A DNA stretch of 64,000 nt from Chlamydomonas sphaeroides. Taxonomy: Eukaryota > Chlorophyta > Chlorophyceae > Chlamydomonadales > Chlamydomonadaceae. Positions within the stretch are counted from its first letter, which is position 1. Each line of letters opens with the position of its first letter. Shown here one piece after another: positions 10,206 to 22,306 of this stretch. The position numbers and the translations under genes were made by a program. The notes under the pieces are model-generated. The model was not told where the DNA came from. It saw nothing but the letters and a program-made list of their open reading frames with translations, and did not search any database. The stretch covers positions 18,478 to 82,477 of the forward strand of contig BDDC01000100.1 of NCBI GenBank assembly GCA_001662425.1, in the 5' to 3' direction.

Positions 10206-12973
10206 ACATACTACGATAGGTGAATAACTCTCAAGCAGCAACCGCGCTCCCGAGCAGCCGCAGCCGGCCGCAGTCACCGCCACGCGGCCACATGCAACCG
10301 CGCTGGCTTGATTGCGAGCTTCATTCAACGCCACCAAAGAATCGTGTTTTTCTGCACACTTGGGCGCGGCGCCGTACGTGTCGTACCATGCGTCGGCCAA
10401 GACGCAGATTTTATTGGCATCAGGTGCCGGCGACAAGGTGTCGCCGGTGTTATGGTTTTTTCCTGACCTCCTGCTTCCGACGCTTCAGTTGTCGATGATG
10501 ACGAATGCGGTCATCAACCCGCGGGGTCCGGTATCCGGGGTCGCGCGGTTCAGGCCTTTCAGGCCGCGCCCGGCAGGCGCCGTGCTGTGCAGGGTAACCC
10601 AAGGCTCACGGCATAAGCCCGCAAGTCATGACGTGCCCCACGGGACAGCAACGCTATGCTGTAATATCGGTAGACTGCAGTGCAGCGCACATCGGCGTCG
10701 CGCAACGTGCGCAGGCGCCGTGTGTGTGTCGGCCAGTGGAGTCTCCCCTGGTGTCGGCGTTCCGGGCCTTCCCTTTCCCGGCCTCGCTCCTCACGCGCGC
10801 CAAGCTGTCCGGGCGCACATGGTAGCTCGATTTATGTCATAGCGCTGTGCGCCCAGCAAGGAAACGCTCGGAGCGTCACGCCTTCCATGTGACGCCGCGG
10901 CCGACGGCCACCGCACGGGCAGCCCCGCGCGTCAACCGGCCAGCGTCGGCCAGCGCAAGCCAAATTGAAGTTTTGATGCTCACATCCTCATCAGCCAGCG
11001 CAGGCAACCTCCGCGTCGGCGAAGGATGACGCTCGTGGTTCCCGGACGCCAGCCCCAGCCGGGAGAGGCGCGATACAAAGATTACGGTCCATACAGCCTG
11101 TGCATCGATGAGGAAGGCCATGCATTAGGAAGCAAGGATGGGGCATCAGCTGCGTTAGCCTGCGTGAGTGGCACGAACGGCGCAAGAGTTTCGTCTCCAC
11201 TCGAGAGCCCCACCTGCAGTAGCATGCACGCGATATAGGTCCCAACTACCAGCGACCTCGACCATTCGGCGTCCGCGGCTTCCATTTGAAAGCGGCAATG
11301 TTTCGCTGAGAGCCAACTTGCACATTCAATGCGAACAAGCGCGACGAAGCATGTTTTAGTAATAGTGGCTGGCAGCAAACGTTAGTGCAGGGGGCGCGCA
11401 CTTTCAGGTTTGCATCGTTTCTGGTCGTAGCGGCGAGTGCGGCACCCAGCTTTGACGTGACACTGCGTCCATGCCGGTGCATAAGTATGAGCATGCTACA
11501 AGATTGCGTCGACGCCGACAAACCGTCGCTTTCGTACCTTCCGCCCCCCGCCCACGCTTGCCGTCTCGTCCCAGGGAACGGGACGGAGCAGAGGAGACCC
11601 CTGGGACGGGGCGCCGCGCCAGCGGCCACCCAGCATCGTAACAGCAGCCATAGCCTTCGCGACATCCACACGCGCACGGAACGTGCTGCAAAGTCCTGCG
11701 GATGCCACTACGGATTGCCCCTCCCTCACCCTTGACGTCAGCGAGTCAGGTGTATTCATTTAAATCCCTCAGAAAGGCGCACGGCTGCGCTATTGAGGTA
11801 AGCTGTGTGCGTGAAGTGGGTAGCCAGGGCAAGGTTAAAGCGGTGCCCTCAACGAGGAGGGGAACCTCTTGCCCTCGACCCACACCTCCCACACCAAGCG
11901 TCCCCGCCCGCCCGCGCAAACGCCTCAGTACGGCCGTGACCACGAGGACCTCTTGACCGCGCGAGACGCCAGTCAGCAGCATAGCGCAACCGCTGGAGCG
12001 GCCGGCGGCGTCGGCACCACAGACGGCGTACGGCACGACGGTCGACACTGCGACGCACTGCGCCGCAGCCGCCGCAGCCGCCGCCGCACCCCTGCCGCTG
12101 CCTCCGCAGCCCTGCTAGCTGCTGGCTGCGGCTCGAGTCCGGCGGATTGGAGGCAAGGGGGCGAGGGGCCAGCGGCAGGAGGCCACCGAGCTGCGCTGCT
12201 GCGCTCCGGCGTGAGGACGGCGTTTGGGAGCATGATGAGCGCTGCGCAGCACGTGGTGCAAGCCGGCGAAGTACACTGCCAGGCCCACTGCTGCATACCA
12301 GTAGCTACTCGCAAGGCGCGGGCTGTGGGGCGACGAGGGGCGACGTGGCGCGTGCGTCTGGCAGATGCCTTAGCAGCGCAACTATGCGCAGGGCCCAAGT
12401 TCCGTTTCTGCCGCTAGCCGCGGTAGCCATGATGGCCAAAGCATACTCAAAATGCTTGATCATGACTCGTGAGCTTGGGCGCGGCCCTCATCAGCTGAGG
12501 ACTGCGACTGTACTGCAGGAAGTTTCAGGAGCGAGGTTTTGCGTGCAGCTTGGCAGCTTGGCGCGCGCATGCATTACAGTTGCAAATCAACGACAATCCG
12601 AATCTATGAACTCGATGCTGTGCCGCCAGCGTCGCGTGCACCTTGAACGGAGAGTGCCCCTAGCGAGTAGCCACTCACAGTTGTGACTGCACATTATTAT
12701 ATGATTACAGTGTTGGACACCGCGATCGACTACGGCGAAATTGGTAAGCGCCGGGCTGCACGGGCCAGGGTCTTCCACTTGGCGCGGCGTTGACCGACTC
12801 GTTGCCTGCGTACATGCCATCTGCAACGGCTCCGTTGCACGATGCGCGCCCTTGGTGTGTCAGCGGTGTTTCTATGAACCGAGCCGACGCGGCGAATTGC
12901 AAGCGTTTCCGGGGGCTGAGGGTGTTTTTACTCAAGCTCTTGCTTGCATGCATCCCTGCCAGAGTGACCAACC

Positions 12974-14638
12974 TTGTTACCACTCGACTTGTGGAGTCGC
13001 CGGACGCGCCGGCAAATGTGGGATTTGGGCGTGGTTTGCCAGAACGCCCGCGAACTCCTCGGCAGCCCGCCCTCAACTGCCAACGCCGCCCAGCTAAGCG
13101 CGCGCTTCGACATCGCCGACGGCACATGGTCGGGTCACGTCGCGTGCAAGCACGCGCATGACAGGGGGCTCTCAACAGAGCTCGTTTCTGAGCACAGCAA
13201 CATACCCTTGGTTCTAGGAGGCAGCTGGTGCTGCAGCCGGTCTGAGCACGTCGGAAACAGTGCCTTCGCGCTGCCGAGCCATGCCGCTGCCGGGCCAAAA
13301 GCAACAGCCAGCTGCGCTGCCGGTGTCGCTAGCTGGCCCAGCTCGCGGCTGCCGTGGGCGTTTGCCAACTCCGCCTCGACCACCACCTGCCGGAATGCTC
13401 CAAGCAGCGACCTCTACAGGGCCCTCCTGCGGCAGCCGCTGAGCGGTACCCCGGCCCTGGCAGCGCGCCGGTCCGCGCCCGCCGCAGCGCCCTGCACCCA
13501 GGCCACTGCCGGCGACAGTGTGGATGCGCTTGCCGGCCCCGCGACACGCCGGGAGCCGCTGCCGTTGATCTGCGAGGCCATTGAAGACGCCCTCGCGCTT
13601 GCCATGACGACCCAGGAGCTGGCCTGCGCGGCCTTGGCTCGGATGCAGGTGCGGCTTGCTGGCGGCAACGCCACAGCCAACGACCGCCATGCCCGGTGCC
13701 GTACACACAACAATGTACCGCGAAACAACCCGCGATACCAGTGCTGCTGCGCTGCTTCCGCGCAGGTAATCGACACCGAGACTATACCGCTCGGCTGCCT
13801 GCTGGCCACCGATACGCTCAGCGAGGGGGCTGTGCCTCGGTGGGAGGCGCCCGAGCTGCAACGGCCGTACGGCACCAACCGCCACCCGTCAGCCGGCTGC
13901 AGACGCTCCTGCGGCTTGGAGCCGGCGCATGCCGCGTCGCTCGTCGACATCATGCTACTCAGCTTAGGCGACTTCGACGACACGCTTTGGCACGACCCCA
14001 GGGCCGGTCCGCCGCCGCCGCCCAAGCTGCCGTCGCCGGAGGGCCCGGCAACGCCACCGCTGGCGCCCGAGCCCGGCGCTGACAGCTCCGGGGTGTGCTG
14101 GCGGCGCCGCAGCGCCGCGGCGGCGAGCCCTGTCATGTTGGGGCGCTGTGGTGACGCGGGACGCGCCGGCGGCGGGCTCGTGCCCGACAGCGGCGCCGCG
14201 AACGGCGGCCTTGTGTCGGCCGTCGTTGGCAGCGGCGCCACCGCCTTCCTGGATGCGCTCGCGCCGCCGGCCTGCTCCGCCGCAGCTCTGGATACCTCGG
14301 GGCCCTGCACGTCCTGTTCCGCCGGCGGCAGCCACCGCGGCAGCAGCGGCAGGCTCATGCGGTGGCTTCCTAAGGTGCTCGTGCGCCTCTCTGGCAGCAG
14401 CAGCGGCCGTGCCAGCGGGGTCGGCTCCCCGCCGGCAGCCCGAGTGCGTGAGCGCGCGAGCGGCTCCGCCAGGGGCGCCGGCGTGACGGCTGCCTCGGTC
14501 GACGGCGCACGCCCTACCGGCCGCTGGGTCTCGTCTGGTGGCGTCTGGAGGCCGCTCGTGAGCTCGGCCGTGGACACGGTGCTGGTGCGGCTTCTGGGCT
14601 GGGGCCGGGAGCCCCCCGGTGCCCTTTCCTGCGACTAG
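12974..14638 (+). CDS. Predicted protein, function unknown
   Basis: A long open frame with G/C-biased third positions. An in-frame 117-bp GT-AG intron is likely at 13649-13765, because the reading between them is Asn/Arg/Cys-rich and unlike its flanks. Spliced length would be about 515 residues from the first ATG, but the true start may be much further downstream. The most protein-like parts are a helical segment ending ALARMQ before the intron, then IDTETIPLGCLLATDTLSEG and LLSLGDFDDTLWHDPRAG after it. The C-terminal third is low-complexity Ser/Gly/Ala/Pro. I do not recognise a family. Opposite-strand frames overlap it, so the gene could be spurious. Confidence 0.35.
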   Translation: MLPLDLWSRRTRRQMWDLGVVCQNARELLGSPPSTANAAQLSARFDIADGTWSGHVACKHAHDRGLSTELVSEHSNIPLVLGGSWCCSRSEHVGNSAFALPSHAAAGPKATASCAAGVASWPSSRLPWAFANSASTTTCRNAPSSDLYRALLRQPLSGTPALAARRSAPAAAPCTQATAGDSVDALAGPATRREPLPLICEAIEDALALAMTTQELACAALARMQVRLAGGNATANDRHARCRTHNNVPRNNPRYQCCCAASAQVIDTETIPLGCLLATDTLSEGAVPRWEAPELQRPYGTNRHPSAGCRRSCGLEPAHAASLVDIMLLSLGDFDDTLWHDPRAGPPPPPKLPSPEGPATPPLAPEPGADSSGVCWRRRSAAAASPVMLGRCGDAGRAGGGLVPDSGAANGGLVSAVVGSGATAFLDALAPPACSAAALDTSGPCTSCSAGGSHRGSSGRLMRWLPKVLVRLSGSSSGRASGVGSPPAARVRERASGSARGAGVTAASVDGARPTGRWVSSGGVWRPLVSSAVDTVLVRLLGWGREPPGALSCD

Positions 14639-17414
14639 CGGGAGGGGCCTCGCTGCGCCGCTCCTGCTCTGTCAGCTCGGCATCACAGTCGGGGCCTGCG
14701 CGCTGCGTACGTGAGCACTGAGCGCTCACAGCAATTAGCATGTCGCGTGGCGAGCGAGTGGTATGTCCGCCAAACGGGCGGCTGTGTGGACGGGTGCCGC
14801 GTCAGGGGCGGCGCACGCGGGCGGGAGACCGCCGCCGGCGCTGCCCGGCAGCAGCTCGTGCGGTTCCGTAGGAAATCAAATAAAGCACGAGCTGTGAGGA
14901 GAAAAAGTGTAGCACAGCGGAGTGCTCTTGTCCAAAGACGGGAGGAGTAGCGTGCTGCGCACTGCGCAAGTAAAATCGCACTGCGATTGGGAGTGCGTAT
15001 TTGTACTTCGGGCGGCCATGATGCCCCCGCCGTGTGTTCCTCGCTGCCCGATTTTGGAGGGTTGGCAGCGAGCAAAGATCAAGTGCGTCGTATGCGTGCT
15101 TTATGTGGCATGCGCCGGTGTGCGTCTGCCGTGAACCAAGCATAGTGAGCTGCGAGTCCCGAAGAGCGGCATGAGCGGCGAAGATGAACTTGTAGGATAC
15201 AGTGCTACGTCAACTACTTGTCAAAGACGATGCGCTGCCAAGCTGTCTATACTGCTACTCTGCGATGCCGCTTGTGGGCTCGCCGAAGGGCCTGCCGCCC
15301 TGGCCGGCGCCGCTCCTAGCGGTCTGGCGCAAGCGCGTGCCGAGGAAAGGGTCCGGGTTCTTTATGTGCGCGCGCCTGCGTTGGCGGAATGCGTGCTGCG
15401 CTGGCCTGCGCTGTGTTGGCGGCCGAAGAAAGTGTCATACGCTCTTAGGCGAAGAGCCCGCCGTACAGCGGCAGCGGCCGCCGCCCCTTCGGCATTCTGG
15501 GTGCGTGAGGCTGCTGCGGGCGCGGGGTTTTCTGGCATTCCCGCACCGGGAGCCCTGTCCGGCCGCTGGAGCCAGGTGTGGATACCGGTGCGGAAGTTTT
15601 GGAACTTAACCGTGTGCGGTCGCGAGTTTGACTCGCGGCTGCGGAGCCAGGCATCGGGAGGGCTTGCTGAGTGGATGCGGCTACCCTGTCTCGGCTAGGC
15701 GTCTTCTACCTGGCGGCTGGCCGTCGATGAGGCGCCGGTCCCCGGCGACTGCCGCCTGCCCCCGTTGTCGCGAGCGCCGCATGTGTGCGTGTTCACTGTT
15801 AGGGAACGAAAGAAACAGAGTAACGCGCACGTGGCGCGTCCGTAGAGGTGGTGGTGGTGCGTGTAGCCTGCCCGGCCCCCGCCGGCGCAGTGGAGTCGCC
15901 ACGCAGCCTTGATGAGTGGAGCCACTTTGTCGCGCGGGCGCTGGTCGCAGGGTTGGGCGTTTGATGCGGTGGGCTGGTGGACCGGCGTCACCTCTGGCTG
16001 GCAGGGTGCCCGGTGCCGCGTGCTGGCCAGTGCGCCTGGAATGCGGTAATCGTGGCGGCGCAGGGGGCGTGCGAGTGGGGCCGGTGGCGGGGGCGGCCGC
16101 GCCGGCGGCAGACGCAAGCCGTCGGCGCTAGCCGTCGGGGGCACTGAGCCCGCCAAGTTCGGTTGGCCATGCGGCATTTGACGGTCTTGGGCGTGCCTTG
16201 TGCGTGTGCGGCTGGGACTCGGCCGTTAGGCCAGGCCAGCCTTTCCTCCGTGTTTTTGAGGGTCGGCTGAAGGTAGCGCGCACCTGACGACCCGCCTGCT
16301 CTCCTTTCGTGCTTTTTGCCGTCGAAGCGGCTGCGTAACGTGCCTTCCCGCTTGTGGCCGCGTGAGAGGCTTCCTGTCGTGCTTTCGCGCCTTGCTCTCT
16401 GACCCTTGCGCCTGTGCGCGTGTGGCCGGGCGGGTCAAGTAGTGAAGGGACGGAGATTGCGCCCAGCAGCCGCCGCTTGCTTGGCTTGCGGCCGGGCCTG
16501 TGGTTCGGGCTTCATGGGGGCTGGGCGTGCTCGTGCTCGCTCCCTCCGCGCGCGCCGCACTGTGCTGTGCATTGTTTGGATCGATGGGATGGGCTGCATG
16601 GCATACGCTGCGCTGTCCGGCGTGCGTGTCTTGAATCTGCGCACCTGCCTGTGAGCAGAGGGGACGTGATGAGCTCCACTCCCTCAGCGTGTGTTCCGAA
16701 ATAGGGACACCTTGTAACACAACGGACGCGGCACGCCCCGGGTCGATGACGCGTCGGCCGTGCGAAGGAAGCAGGGATGCGTTCAGCTGCACCTCAGCGT
16801 GTGTGTGTGTTCCAGAGGTAAGTAGAACAGAGCCCCACACGCGACACAGCACGCCCCGGGTGGAGTGGCGCGTTGGACCAACCTGCCCCTGTGTGTGATA
16901 CGTTCTCTTGCTGCTTGCTGCGCTAGGTCTTTTGGACGACAGCGAGGCAGGGGTGCCCAAGCCAGCGCGGTGCCGCATGCACGCACACGTTCCGTGCTCA
17001 AAGGTGGCTCCAGCAGGTGTGCTGAACTTTACCGGGGCCGCAATAGAGTACACGGCGTGTGTTCACGACGCCCCACCCCTCCAATCACCGCGTGACGTTG
17101 GTTGCCCGGCTGGTCCGCCCTGCGTCCGCCTCCTCCTCGCACCTTCCCAACACTTCTCAACGCTTCCGCTCGGAGCCGCTACCATGCATGCATGCGTATG
17201 TGCCATGGAGCGGCAGCCCCAGGGCTTACTTCCCAAGCACGACCACGGCTCACATGGCAGATGTGCGGCACACGTAGGCCTTGGCGCCGAAAGGTTGTGC
17301 CGCGGGCACCGCCAGATGTGAACACCGGTGTAGACCGCGCTTTATTTGCCCACCACTAGCTGCCTGCTGGCTGGTGCGATCGAGGTGCACGCCCCTGTTC
17401 GAGAGTTGGGTGTA
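14639..17414. other. Intergenic, no convincing gene
   Basis: About 2.8 kb up to the left end of the transposon. Open frames lack domains. The main structure is the imperfect tandem duplication at 16682-16873. Confidence 0.5.
16682..16873 (+). repeat. Imperfect tandem duplication, ~110-bp period
   Basis: Two diverged copies (about 16682-16752 and 16792-16873) share CCTCAGCGTGTGT, an internal ...ACACA segment and the block GCACGCCCCGGGT followed by GCGCGT-like ends. Confidence 0.6.
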
Positions 17415-17440
17415 CAGGTGGTTGTGCCTATTGTGAATCA
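17415..17440 (+). repeat. Left terminal inverted repeat
   Basis: A 26-bp TIR starting CAGGTGGTTGTGCC, preceded by the TA target duplication. It pairs with 18669-18694, differing at one position (C versus T). Confidence 0.9.
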
Positions 17441-17838
17441 CTTTGAGGTTTCCCCCGCAGCTAACTACCAAACACTGTGTTTTTGGCTACGCCGCTCAGG
17501 CGGCGTCTAGTCCTGTGGGTTTGTGGTGCGCAGCTAGGGCGGCGCAAGCAGACTAGCAGTATAGCTGACACGCGCTGCATTAAAACGGGAAGGGTGTGAG
17601 AGTGAGGGAGCGCTGGGTTTGGTTGTATTGTGAATCACGCCGGAACCTGCATTGCAAGCGCTTCAATGGCGCCGCCCGCCGGCGCCGTAGCAGCACACAT
17701 CACATAGATGAGTTAGACGCTGACAGAACGTTAGTGTAGCTGATTACGCGTTGCAATTGTCTTGGCATGCGAATCATGGCGCGCGACATGTTCCCCGCTA
17801 CCTTGCTCTCCTTCGGCCATAGCAGAAACATGCAAGCA

Positions 17839-17848
17839 NNNNNNNNNN
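17839..17848. other. Assembly gap (10 N)
   Basis: Ten undetermined bases inside the transposon. The true gap length may differ. Confidence 0.95.
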
Positions 17849-18183
17849 TAAAACATACGAATGCAATGAAACAGCAAAATTGGTGCAAGCGAGCGCACAC
17901 CACCATTGCCACGACACCACACGGCCCCCGCGCGGCCCGGCCCCCGGCCACCCGCCCCCTGGCCCGGCGCTCAGCCCGCCGCCGTGTTTTCGTCCCCGCT
18001 GCTGTCCTTCTTCAGCGAGCGGTTGTTGCGGGTCGAGCGGCGCTGGCTTTTGCAGCCCGTCCCCTTGGCCGCAGCCTCGGCCCCCGTTTTAGGCTCCCCA
18101 TGCTGGCCCATCCCCTCCGTTGCCTGGGTGCGAGGAAAGGGAGCGTTGGCGCGCTGCGTCCGCTGCAGCGGCTTGCGCATGGC

Positions 18184-18411
18184 CTATGACCTATCCTCCA
18201 GTTCCGCCGCCACCATGCGCACTTGGAGGATAGGTGGCGTGCGGTGGCAGCCGTGCAAACTGACGATCCACGCCACCAGGTCCTCCTCTCGCTCCGGTGA
18301 CAGGGCGGTGGGTGGCGCGCCTGGGAGGACCGTGCCCGTGATGCGGCGCTGCAGAGTCGAGAAGCTGACGCCGCACTGGGCCGCCGCGCTGCGCAACGAG
18401 CATCCCTCCAT
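18184..18411 (-). pseudogene. Truncated pogo-type transposase (HTH-psq part)
   Basis: A 75-codon frame containing a Psq/CENP-B type helix-turn-helix: SLRSAAAQCGVSFSTLQRRI is the typical 'sl..AA..ygVs.sTL.rR..G' pattern. It is followed by PTALSPEREEDLVAWIV, the usual start of the second (Tc5/CENP-B) DNA-binding domain in pogo transposases. The frame stops at a TAG soon after and nothing like a DDE catalytic core follows. It lies inside matching terminal repeats, so it is a remnant of the element's own transposase. Confidence 0.75.
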
Positions 18412-18668
18412 CTTGCCGTTGTAGCATCTTTATTTGGTATAAGGAAGAGCTTTGTGGGGCGGGCGCTGTAGTTCGGGCACCTCTGTGCGGGCCGGCCCGC
18501 CTTTCGCACCCACGCGCGTGTCGCAAAACCCTGGACCACCAAAACTCAGCCCCTCCCAGATCTAAGTCGGTAGGGTCCAAGGACACCCCCAGGACACCTT
18601 AAGTTTGGACGGGCAGCTCCCAAAACGCAAAACCCAGTACGAAGGGCTCAGTGATTCACAATAGGCAC

Positions 18669-18694
18669 TGATTCACAATAGACACAACCACCTG
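18669..18694 (-). repeat. Right terminal inverted repeat
   Basis: Inverted partner of 17415-17440, followed by TA. A second inverted copy of the inner TIR half sits immediately inside, at 18651-18667. Confidence 0.9.
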
Positions 18695-18753
18695 TAACCC
18701 TGTTTATTCAAACTCCAACAAAAGGCCCCCGCTCGTTGCGACCCACCGCTTTG

Positions 18754-18828
18754 CCTGCTTGGCCCCCCGTCGCAGCAGCTATGGGTAAAACTTACGGGGT
18801 CGCAGGATTGCAGGTACAGGTTCTTGAC
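18754..18828 (+). repeat. Dispersed 75-bp repeat, copy A
   Basis: Shares CCTGCTTGGCCCCCCGTCGC...AGCTATGGGT and CGCAGGATTGCAGGTACAGG...TTGAC with 40275-40348. The two differ only in a roughly 14-bp middle block. It begins about 60 bp outside the right end of the pogo element. Confidence 0.85.
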
Positions 18829-21800
18829 TTGGTCTGTTTGATTTACCAGCGGCGGCGGCCCAGCGGAAGGCTGCGACGCGACCCTCCAAATCCTGCTGCA
18901 ATCCTAACCCCGCTGCGGTTTTTCGAGTTGCTCAAGCAGGGAGCCGCAGACGGGTGGTTGAGCCACAAGAGTCTGCCGACACTCGCGCCGGGGGCCGGGG
19001 CCATTGTTAGTTGCGCGTGTACGTAGATGCCACGCTGTGCGCGACAGGCTCACCCACGCTCTCTGCTTGCCCCCACCATTTCGATGCCGCGCGACGTCCG
19101 CAAAGCAGTTGCGGACTGACGATCAGGACATGTGTCGGAGCGTGACATGCAGCTCAGCCGCAATCCAGGCAGCAGCAGCGCCGCTCGGCTCCCCCGCCCC
19201 CCACACATACACCACGCCCCCACCACCATTACTTCTCCCAGCCTGCCAACCCGCAGCAAAGCCCCCTGCTGCCAGTAAATTTTAATTATCCGGAGCCGTG
19301 CGCGCGCCGGCGGGTGCGGCGGCGCCGGCGCCCGCAGTGCGGCCCCGATCTCTCGGCACGCAAAGGGAACCGCCACGGGCCCTGCGCGCGGCTCGGCCGC
19401 CGCCAGTCCCAGTGAGCAGGCAAGCGGGCAGACGCCAAGCTGGCATCGCATTGCAGCCAGCCGCCGCCTGCTACTCCTGGGCCCTGGACATGCGGCCGCC
19501 GACCTCCGCGGGCAGGGCGACAGGGCGCCTTAAGCCGGGAACAGTACTTGCGCCAAGGCCCACGACACCCAAATCGCATTCGATTGATGAAGATGGATAG
19601 CGCGTTACCACACACACCCACACAACAGGCCCGGCGCCGCGGGGAACAGACGGCGACACGCCGCTAGCCTGGTTGGCTCCGCAGCGCATTTCAAGGCACA
19701 CAGCCGTGCCTCGAGTCGAGGAACAACGAAGGCGCATACGGGAACAACACACCTACAACATCAGTCGCCCATCCAACACCGCAAAGCCGGCGTGGCGGCC
19801 GCGCCCAAGCGCAACCGCCGCACGCCAGCCAGCTCGAGCTCACGCGACGAGGGCGTGCGTTGGCGCTGGCCCTGCGCAGCCGCGCTGGCCTTCGCAGCGC
19901 CCTCAGCCGCACTTTGGGAACGAGGCAGCAGTGCACTCACGCTGCTAGCTGCGAGCCCACGCATGCAGATTGGTCGTCATTAGAACATACCGCAAACCAC
20001 ACGCCCGCCACGCACACACGAACCCAGAGCACAAGCCTACAGCCAGGCCTGTGGCCCAACGCCCCGCGCCCCCGCAGCACACACTTCTTCAAAAGACCTG
20101 GAAATCCAATTGGCACATACATGGCAAACAATTCGCTGCGCAGGCCCTGCGCCGGGGGCCGCAGGTGGCGGCGGCTCAGCAGCGCAGACCACCCCGTGCT
20201 GCACCGCCGAGCCGTGGGCGTGCCGTCGCCGGCGCACGGCCCCCGTCGGCCTGGGCCGCGACTTGATTGGTGGCGCATCCAGGGGTTCCAGAGCAGCGAC
20301 CTAGCAGGCGGCGGCGTGCCTCGTAGCAGGCGGCCGTGCCAGCACGGACGCCCGTGTGGCGCTGCGAGGCGTGGAGCTGCAGTATGGCGTCGCCATGCCC
20401 AGGCCTTCGCCAACCAAGCGGGCGGCGCGTCGCCGTCGCATGCTATCGCTACTGCTCCGCCCCAAGCCACACGCATCCCTTTGGCACACATCACACATAC
20501 GCGAGTCTCACTTGGAACACACGCGAGACTCACAAGCACATGCCGAAAGTGGGCACCACGTGCGGTGGCCCGACGCAGGGCCGCTACACCCGGCAATCCC
20601 CAAGCCTCTAGTCTCCTAGCAACCAGTCCATGCCATTCCGTGGCTTGCATGGCCTACAACCGCCGGATTGCTGCGTCTGTACCACATGACACGGCGGCGG
20701 CGGCAGAGCCACAACACCGCCAGCCCCGCGCTCGCTCTCCACCTCAAGAGGTCGAGCTGCCAGTCCGTACGCGTCGTCTTGAGTGGCTTAATGGTTGTCT
20801 GTGGTGTTGCCCGCCCGTTGTGACAGGGCCTGGGCGGCTGCGAACACGATGGTCGGCGGTCTTGAGGGCTGATGTTGCCAGAGCGCGTTACCAGCGCGTT
20901 ACCGTCCGCGCACAGAGTCCGTTGCATAGTCGCGTAACAGCGCCAGCGCGTGAGTTCCTTGCTCCTGCAGGTTTGAAGCAACGGATGAGCGAGGGATGAG
21001 CGAGTCGGGCAGGGACGCCCACCGGCTACGGTTTGTGTCGTTTGCTTACTCAGCCGAGTCGACCTTTAGAACTGATGAGCCCGACGAGGAAAGGTTGCGG
21101 CTGGTTGTTGTCCTGCCTTGTAGCGTTCCACAAGGTCCTTCCTGTAATATTTGCAAAAGCGGCATTATGGTGGCCGCGCCAGGCCGGAAAAAAGCTCTTG
21201 TGCGGCGCAGCAGCGTGAGTTTCTCACATTGCGCAGCACCTGTGGAGCTACCCGTTGCTCGTCGTCCACTAGCGTTGACGGTCAGAAACGATGCCCCCAG
21301 CTATCGCCCACCCCAGCACCCACTGGACTCAATAGTGGCAACGACTAAGCACTCACATAACAACGTCGAGCTGGCTTCTCTGTGCACGGATGAAACCGCA
21401 CGGTGGACCGGCGCGTGGGGCCACTCCTCCGCAAAGCGGCAAGCCTAGCGCGCTCGTCAGCGCAGTGAGCATCGTGGAGTTGAATACCTTAGTGAGCGAG
21501 GTATCGGTCTTGAATGAACGCCCGAGCGAGTAAGCCCGGGCGCCCGGCGCAACTGAACCTAGCTTGCCTTGTATGCAACCTAGCAGTATGTGCGTCTATG
21601 TGTCAGCACGACCGACTGCAGGATGCCTGTAGGCCCCGCGGGCTGATTGGTACGATACAGAGTAGGCGCGAATGGAGGTGACAGATGAGACGACTGCAAG
21701 CTCGCAGCTTTGGCGTCGCACATGCGTTGTTGCTTAGCGCCACCACGCGCGGTTTGGGCGTAACGGAAGCTTGGCATTGCGAGGGTGGACGTGACTAACG

Positions 21801-22306
21801 CGGACTAACGCTGTGGCTTGCAAGGTGCGAGGCCACGCGAGGCCGCTCGTCGCTGCGCTATGCGTTCTGGCCCTTGCGGAACACGATCGCACTGATTTTC
21901 GGGACTGGACACGCCGAAACCGCGGCTTCCCCCGGCCCTAGTGCTTACCCGCACCAACGGCAACAGGCCTCGCAACCCTTCGCATCTTCCGGGCGGGTAT
22001 CTGTTACCCCTACCTGTTGATCAGGGCTTTGGCACCTGAGCATTATTCTGGCACTGACTGGCAAGAGGGCAAGCGAGCCTGCTGGTGGCGCTTGAGGGGA
22101 AGGGACGGGAGTGGGCAACGCCCCCTGGCGAGGACCCATGTGAAGTGGAGCCCTGAGCACGCCAATTCCCACAACCTATGCGACGCTACAAGCCGATTGT
22201 TTGCCGCTGAGACTGATTGTAAGCAGGGGGGGCTGAGCCGGGACTGTTTGTGAGCTCTGTCCCTTAGTACATCAAGCCAGCCTTGACTTCTAGGCATAGC
22301 CCCCGC

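Larger units (their letters stand above)
7116..12973. other. Repeat-rich intergenic region
   Basis: About 5.9 kb with no gene I can defend. It holds GT-rich microsatellite tracts (7738-7817), a 28-bp tandem repeat (8435-8545), an 18-bp repeat (9331-9366) and a TAC triplet array (10179-10205). Long frames on both strands are Arg/Ala/Pro-rich and look like products of high GC. Confidence 0.5.
17415..18694. mobile_element. Pogo/Tc1-mariner-like DNA transposon, non-autonomous
   Basis: A complete 1280-bp element. The terminal inverted repeats are 26 bp (17415-17440 and 18669-18694), start CAGGTGGTTGTG and match at 25 of 26 positions. Both ends abut TA (17413-17414 and 18695-18696), the target duplication of the Tc1/mariner/pogo group. 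The inner half of the repeat (TATTGTGAATCAC) recurs inside both ends: at about 17626-17638 directly, and at 18651-18663 as the inverted copy beside the right end. Such subterminal repeats are often transposase-binding sites. Inside is only an N-terminal transposase fragment on the minus strand (18184-18411) and no DDE catalytic domain, so the copy cannot move on its own. A 10-bp assembly gap lies at 17839-17848. Confidence 0.85.

Noticed and set aside
15600..15710. Possible tRNA-like fold (GCTTGCTGAGTGGATGCGGC and GCGAGTTTGACTCGC)
   Set aside because: D-arm-like and T-arm-like words are in the wrong order for one tRNA.
19860..20999. 379-codon open frame
   Set aside because: Arg/His/Ala/Pro-rich, no domain, no consistent third-position bias; likely due to high GC reducing stop codons.
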